Made by a program: the position numbers and the translations under genes. Of a stretch of DNA of 64,000 nucleotides, positions 60,909 to 64,000 are shown in pieces. Positions within the stretch are counted from its first letter, which is position 1; each line of letters begins with the position of its first letter. Under the pieces are notes generated by a model, which did no database searches, was not told where the DNA came from, and worked only from the letters and a program-made list of their open reading frames with translations. Source of the stretch: Bacteroidetes bacterium 43-16 (GTDB lineage: Bacteria; Bacteroidota; Bacteroidia; Chitinophagales; Chitinophagaceae); contig MKTB01000008.1 of NCBI GenBank assembly GCA_001897525.1, positions 62,001-126,000 on the forward strand, read 5' to 3'.

Positions 60909-61433
60909 ATGAAAGGTTATACTTCACTATCCCAACAGGAGAAAAGATACCAGTTCTGGTATTTGTTCCTCTTGCTGATCTTTGTCCTGCTGGTCTTATC
61001 CGTATTGTTCTTAAGACGGTATAATTCCCCGTTTTCTTCTTCCGATATCCTAGACAACCAGAAGCTCGACCAGATGCAGAAATTTGCCCGGCATCAGAAA
61101 GCCGTAGAACCTATGGTGGAAAAGACTTTCGAGCGTATCTCCGTACTCAGCAGAGAGCCCGTTCCGCAGTTTACAGAAAGCGATATCCAGCGTAATATCA
61201 ATGATGTGGCCAATGTTTTTGAAGGAGTGGGGATCTATGATGTACGTAAAGAAGGTTATCTTCAAATCTCCAGGTTTTATAAAATGTACCTGGAAGACAA
61301 AAAAATACTCTCTTTAAGGACCCAGGACATCGACAACTTTAATAAAATGCTGAGCATTTGCCTGGTCGGCTTTAAAGATAATACACAAAAAGTGGAGCAG
61401 AAAAAGAATGCCATGCTATCCAGGAGCAACTAA
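60909..61433 (+). CDS. tssO: T6SS protein TssO
   Basis: The 174-residue protein begins MKGYTSLSQQEKRYQFWYLF and has one membrane segment (about 16-36) and a long periplasmic coiled-coil region. The basic start, aromatic-rich approach to the membrane segment and coiled-coil tail match the TssO family that belongs to Bacteroidota subtype iii type VI secretion systems. It lies 40 bases after the first TssO-like gene. Its role is thought to be in the membrane part of the apparatus, but no biochemical function is established. Confidence 0.7.
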   Translation: MKGYTSLSQQEKRYQFWYLFLLLIFVLLVLSVLFLRRYNSPFSSSDILDNQKLDQMQKFARHQKAVEPMVEKTFERISVLSREPVPQFTESDIQRNINDVANVFEGVGIYDVRKEGYLQISRFYKMYLEDKKILSLRTQDIDNFNKMLSICLVGFKDNTQKVEQKKNAMLSRSN

Positions 61434-61478
61434 ACAGGAATATAATTTTTGAAACCCAAAACAATTATTTACTACCGT

Positions 61479-62390
61479 ATGTCTTACTTTCAACGAAACA
61501 AAAAGCAAATTATCATTATCGCTTCCTTAGTGGTGCTGGCCCTGGCCGCATTGATCTATTGGCTGCAAAAGAGATACTTCAGGTCCTCAGAAGACATAGA
61601 TGCCAAAGTTTTTCCTACCACTTTACAAGTAGGCGATACCTTGCGTTACCAGGATAAGACGGGCTTTGCCGTATCCCGTTTATGGAATTTCGGAGATGGT
61701 AATGTATCCGTAATGGACAGCGGGATCTACATCTTCTCCCGTCCCGGCTATTACCAGGTCAACATTACCGTAAATGAGAAATACTCTAAAAACTTCACCA
61801 TACAGGTAGCCGAGCGGCCCGGTACAGAGATCATAGAAGATACCGTGGTGGCCACGATTGAAGGGCCGCAACAAGCCATGCAATATGAGAACGTAGTCTT
61901 CCGTACCAATATCACAGATGCTACCTCCTACAACTGGAGCTTCGGCGAGTCCGGCGCAGTAGATGCCCGGGAGCGTATGGCCATCTATGCCTACCAGAAG
62001 CCAGGTACCTATGTAGTGACCTTCTACACCGACAAAACACAATACCCGATCACCAAACAAATCAAGATCCTGCCTTCCTACAAAGAAGTGAGCGATTCGG
62101 TATCCAGTGTAGATGATATCTACAAAAAAGTAGACGATGACTTCAAGTATAACCTGCAACAGATAGCCAACGGCAATGACTTCAATGCCCACTACAACTA
62201 TCTTTTGAAGAAATACCTCTGTGGCAATGAGAATGCTGTGATCAAAGTAAACGATAGTAAAGCCAATAACTTCTACTACTACTGTACCGGCCTGCAGTTC
62301 GATAAAAACGTGACCATACAATCCGTAAAAGTAGGCCTTGATGATAATTTAAGTTGTGTAACAAAAGTTGATATAATCCAAAGCAAATAA
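61479..62390 (+). CDS. tssP: T6SS protein TssP with PKD-like domains
   Basis: The 303-residue product (ATG at 61479; a longer frame starts with TTG at 61449) has an N-terminal membrane segment (about 10-30) and two PKD-like domains (about 40-112 with the WNFGDG hallmark at 69-74, and about 125-200). A mixed C-terminal domain follows (about 205-303). The layout fits TssP of Bacteroidota T6SSiii. The next gene starts at the same base where this stop ends (TAATG overlap), so translation is coupled. Confidence 0.75.
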   Translation: MSYFQRNKKQIIIIASLVVLALAALIYWLQKRYFRSSEDIDAKVFPTTLQVGDTLRYQDKTGFAVSRLWNFGDGNVSVMDSGIYIFSRPGYYQVNITVNEKYSKNFTIQVAERPGTEIIEDTVVATIEGPQQAMQYENVVFRTNITDATSYNWSFGESGAVDARERMAIYAYQKPGTYVVTFYTDKTQYPITKQIKILPSYKEVSDSVSSVDDIYKKVDDDFKYNLQQIANGNDFNAHYNYLLKKYLCGNENAVIKVNDSKANNFYYYCTGLQFDKNVTIQSVKVGLDDNLSCVTKVDIIQSK

Positions 62391-64000
62391 TGAGAAAATA
62401 TATACTATCTGCCGTATTCGCTGGTACCGTTTGTTTTTTATCAACAGGATGTGCCACAAGGAAAGTACCTATGACACCCAAATCGGCTGACTATACGACC
62501 GTAGAAGGCATGAAGCTGAGAGAAGGATACGCCCGGCTGCCGCAGCCCTGGCTGGTATACTCTGACCGGGAAGAAAATGCTATGCAGCTCAAACGCAGGA
62601 AATCTGCCGGGATGAGCAGCAAATCTGAATTCCTGTCCACCTTTGTCGTACTCGACGAGCGCGACGATATGCTTAAACTGGCTGCTTACAAGCCCGGCCT
62701 CATCGACAATGGCAGGATGAAAAGAAAAGCCGTAAAGAAAAGCGGCTGGCTGCCCAAAGACAAGGTCCTGCTCTGGAACAGCAGCCTGAAAAATAAAGCC
62801 AGCGGCAATGTACCCAAAGCCGTTTTGGTGTCCAATTCAAGCGATGTACTGCTCAGCATTGATAAATACCTGGAGAATGATTCCATAAAAGTCTTTACCG
62901 CACCTTCCCTCACCAATACCACAGGAAAGAAGCTCGCTGTGGGACAACTGGTGTATCTATACAAACAGTCCGAAGACGGGCAACGCTTTATGATAGGCGC
63001 TAAGCCTGCATTTGAAGCAGATAGCGTTAAAAACGAAATATACGGCTGGGTGAGTAAAAATGTAGTTTCCATATGGGGAGAGCAGACGGCCATCAAGCCT
63101 AAAGCCAATGACCTGTCCGGCAACCCGATCGGATTCTACGAAGACCCTGTAGCCAAAAAAGAATTTAAACCCATCGTGACCGATGCCGCTTTATTCGGAA
63201 GGAGCAACTTTGAACGTACCTTTCCCGTGATCAGCTACAATGAACAGGGAAAAAATACACAAACAAATTTCCTGATCAATCCCCTCAACTACGAGGCCAA
63301 TAAGATCTACAACATCCTGGGCAACCCGATCTATTACTCAAGGTTTAAAGAGATCCTCGACAATAACCGTAAACTGAATGTAGTCTTTGTGGTAGACATG
63401 AGCCAGAACAACAGGCTTTACCTGCCTTTAGTGAAATCCTTCCTGCAGGAACTACAACTCAAATTCATCAACCCGGGCTATTACGAGCAGGTTAAATTCG
63501 GTGGCGTGGTGTACAAAGATAATGTCTGCGGCAGCGGTGCCTTATCCTCCAGCCTCAGCGATAACTACCGCGATGTGACCACCTTCCTGGAACAGAAAGT
63601 AGCCGGTATGTCCTGCTCTGATACCTACCTGGAACAACCCGTCAACAGCGGCCTTATAGAAGCTTCAAGATTACTGAACAGCGCGGCCAATGAGACCAAT
63701 ATCGTTGTCGTCATCGGAACCACAGGAACCGATGAAGAACGCACCCAGAGCGCTATCCAGGCCCTGACAAGAGTGAATGCAAGAATGATCTTCTTCCAGA
63801 CACAAGCCAAGTCAGACAACGCCTACAATAACTTTGTGCTTTTAGCAGAAAAAATAGTCACCAACAGCGCAGAAAACATAGCCATGCTGAAAAAAGAGAA
63901 AATCGTTAACCAGAACGATTTCCTCATCAGCAATAACTTCTCCCTGGCACAGGAAGTAGAAGGTACTTATGCATTAGACTTCCCCAATACCAGTATGACA
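62390..64000 (+). CDS. tssR: T6SS protein TssR, 3'-truncated by the window edge
   Basis: This frame has no stop before the right window edge, 537 codons in. Translation begins MRKYILSAVFAGTVCFLSTGC, so a lipobox with Cys 21 marks it as a lipoprotein. The mature part has two short SH3-like units (SGWLPKDKVLLWNS and YGWVSKNVVSIWGE) and a von Willebrand-like domain (LNVVFVVDMSQNNRLYLPLV, then later INIVVVIGTTGTDEERTQS in sense) whose metal-site DxSxS is reduced to DMSQN. This architecture matches TssR of Bacteroidota T6SSiii. It overlaps the tssP stop by one base. The C-terminus is outside the window. Confidence 0.8.
   Translation, partial: MRKYILSAVFAGTVCFLSTGCATRKVPMTPKSADYTTVEGMKLREGYARLPQPWLVYSDREENAMQLKRRKSAGMSSKSEFLSTFVVLDERDDMLKLAAYKPGLIDNGRMKRKAVKKSGWLPKDKVLLWNSSLKNKASGNVPKAVLVSNSSDVLLSIDKYLENDSIKVFTAPSLTNTTGKKLAVGQLVYLYKQSEDGQRFMIGAKPAFEADSVKNEIYGWVSKNVVSIWGEQTAIKPKANDLSGNPIGFYEDPVAKKEFKPIVTDAALFGRSNFERTFPVISYNEQGKNTQTNFLINPLNYEANKIYNILGNPIYYSRFKEILDNNRKLNVVFVVDMSQNNRLYLPLVKSFLQELQLKFINPGYYEQVKFGGVVYKDNVCGSGALSSSLSDNYRDVTTFLEQKVAGMSCSDTYLEQPVNSGLIEASRLLNSAANETNIVVVIGTTGTDEERTQSAIQALTRVNARMIFFQTQAKSDNAYNNFVLLAEKIVTNSAENIAMLKKEKIVNQNDFLISNNFSLAQEVEGTYALDFPNTSMT

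Noticed and set aside
61680-62321. 213-codon minus-strand frame opposite tssP
   Set aside because: The plus strand carries clear PKD domains in register; the opposite frame has no family pattern.

Overview
The window looks like a chromosomal segment from a Bacteroidota bacterium, most likely of the Chitinophagaceae type. The evidence is four proteins with type IX secretion (T9SS) sorting domains, an ECF sigma/FecR pair, a TamB-like protein, Bacteroidota-specific DUF families (DUF6048, DUF6452, DUF6580, DUF4129/DUF4350), a Bacteroidota-type type VI secretion (T6SS subtype iii) operon, and promoters fitting the TTTG / TAnnTTTG pattern of this phylum. I cannot name the species. I saw no rRNA, tRNA, CRISPR array, integrase or transposase gene.

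Layout. 1-8.1 kb (+): the 3' part of enolase, an M19-type dipeptidase, a small membrane protein and a very large TamB-like protein that lacks an in-frame ATG at its expected start. 8.2-8.5 kb: three 103-bp tandem units, each carrying a 33-nt palindrome. 8.5-15 kb (-): leuS, a T9SS-secreted protein, and a T9SS-secreted beta-propeller-like protein preceded by a cobalamin riboswitch. 15.1-18.1 kb (+): five small genes (pseudopilin-like domain, YdeI/DUF1905, DinB, lipoprotein plus outer-membrane protein). 18.3-24.5 kb (-): groL-groS behind a promoter that overlaps an inverted repeat, then pheT with three downstream genes. 24.8-28.4 kb (+): a secreted reprolysin-like metalloprotease, a YtxH-like protein and an outer-membrane lipoprotein. 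28.5-38.6 kb: mostly (-), with rnr, an SDR, a gliding-type PKD protein, an Mla-type ATPase, a transaldolase-like aldolase, mtaB and DUF6580; tatD alone is on (+). Two palindromic repeat elements lie in this part.

38.8-45 kb (+): a peptide-type ABC permease, a queuosine-precursor transporter, DUF4129-DUF4350-MoxR, and a protein with kinase-like motifs. 45.2-50.7 kb (+): ECF sigma, FecR anti-sigma, a protein joining an STN signalling domain to GVQxAGxxN repeats, a second protein with the same repeats, and a DUF2807 lipoprotein. This arrangement resembles FecIRA-type surface signalling, but the TonB receptor is replaced by a repeat protein, and it is the best candidate here for an undescribed system. 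50.9-54.4 kb (+): an SDR, an NAD-dependent epimerase and an acyl-CoA dehydrogenase homologue. 54.5-59.1 kb (+): an ABC ATPase and a permease fused to an M1 aminopeptidase. 59.5-64 kb: a LuxR-type response regulator (-), divergent from a T6SSiii operon (TssO-like, TssO, TssP, TssR) that runs off the right edge.

All family names come from reading motifs by eye; no database search was run. Start codons were moved from the longest-ORF start where signal peptides, motif position or promoter elements justified it.
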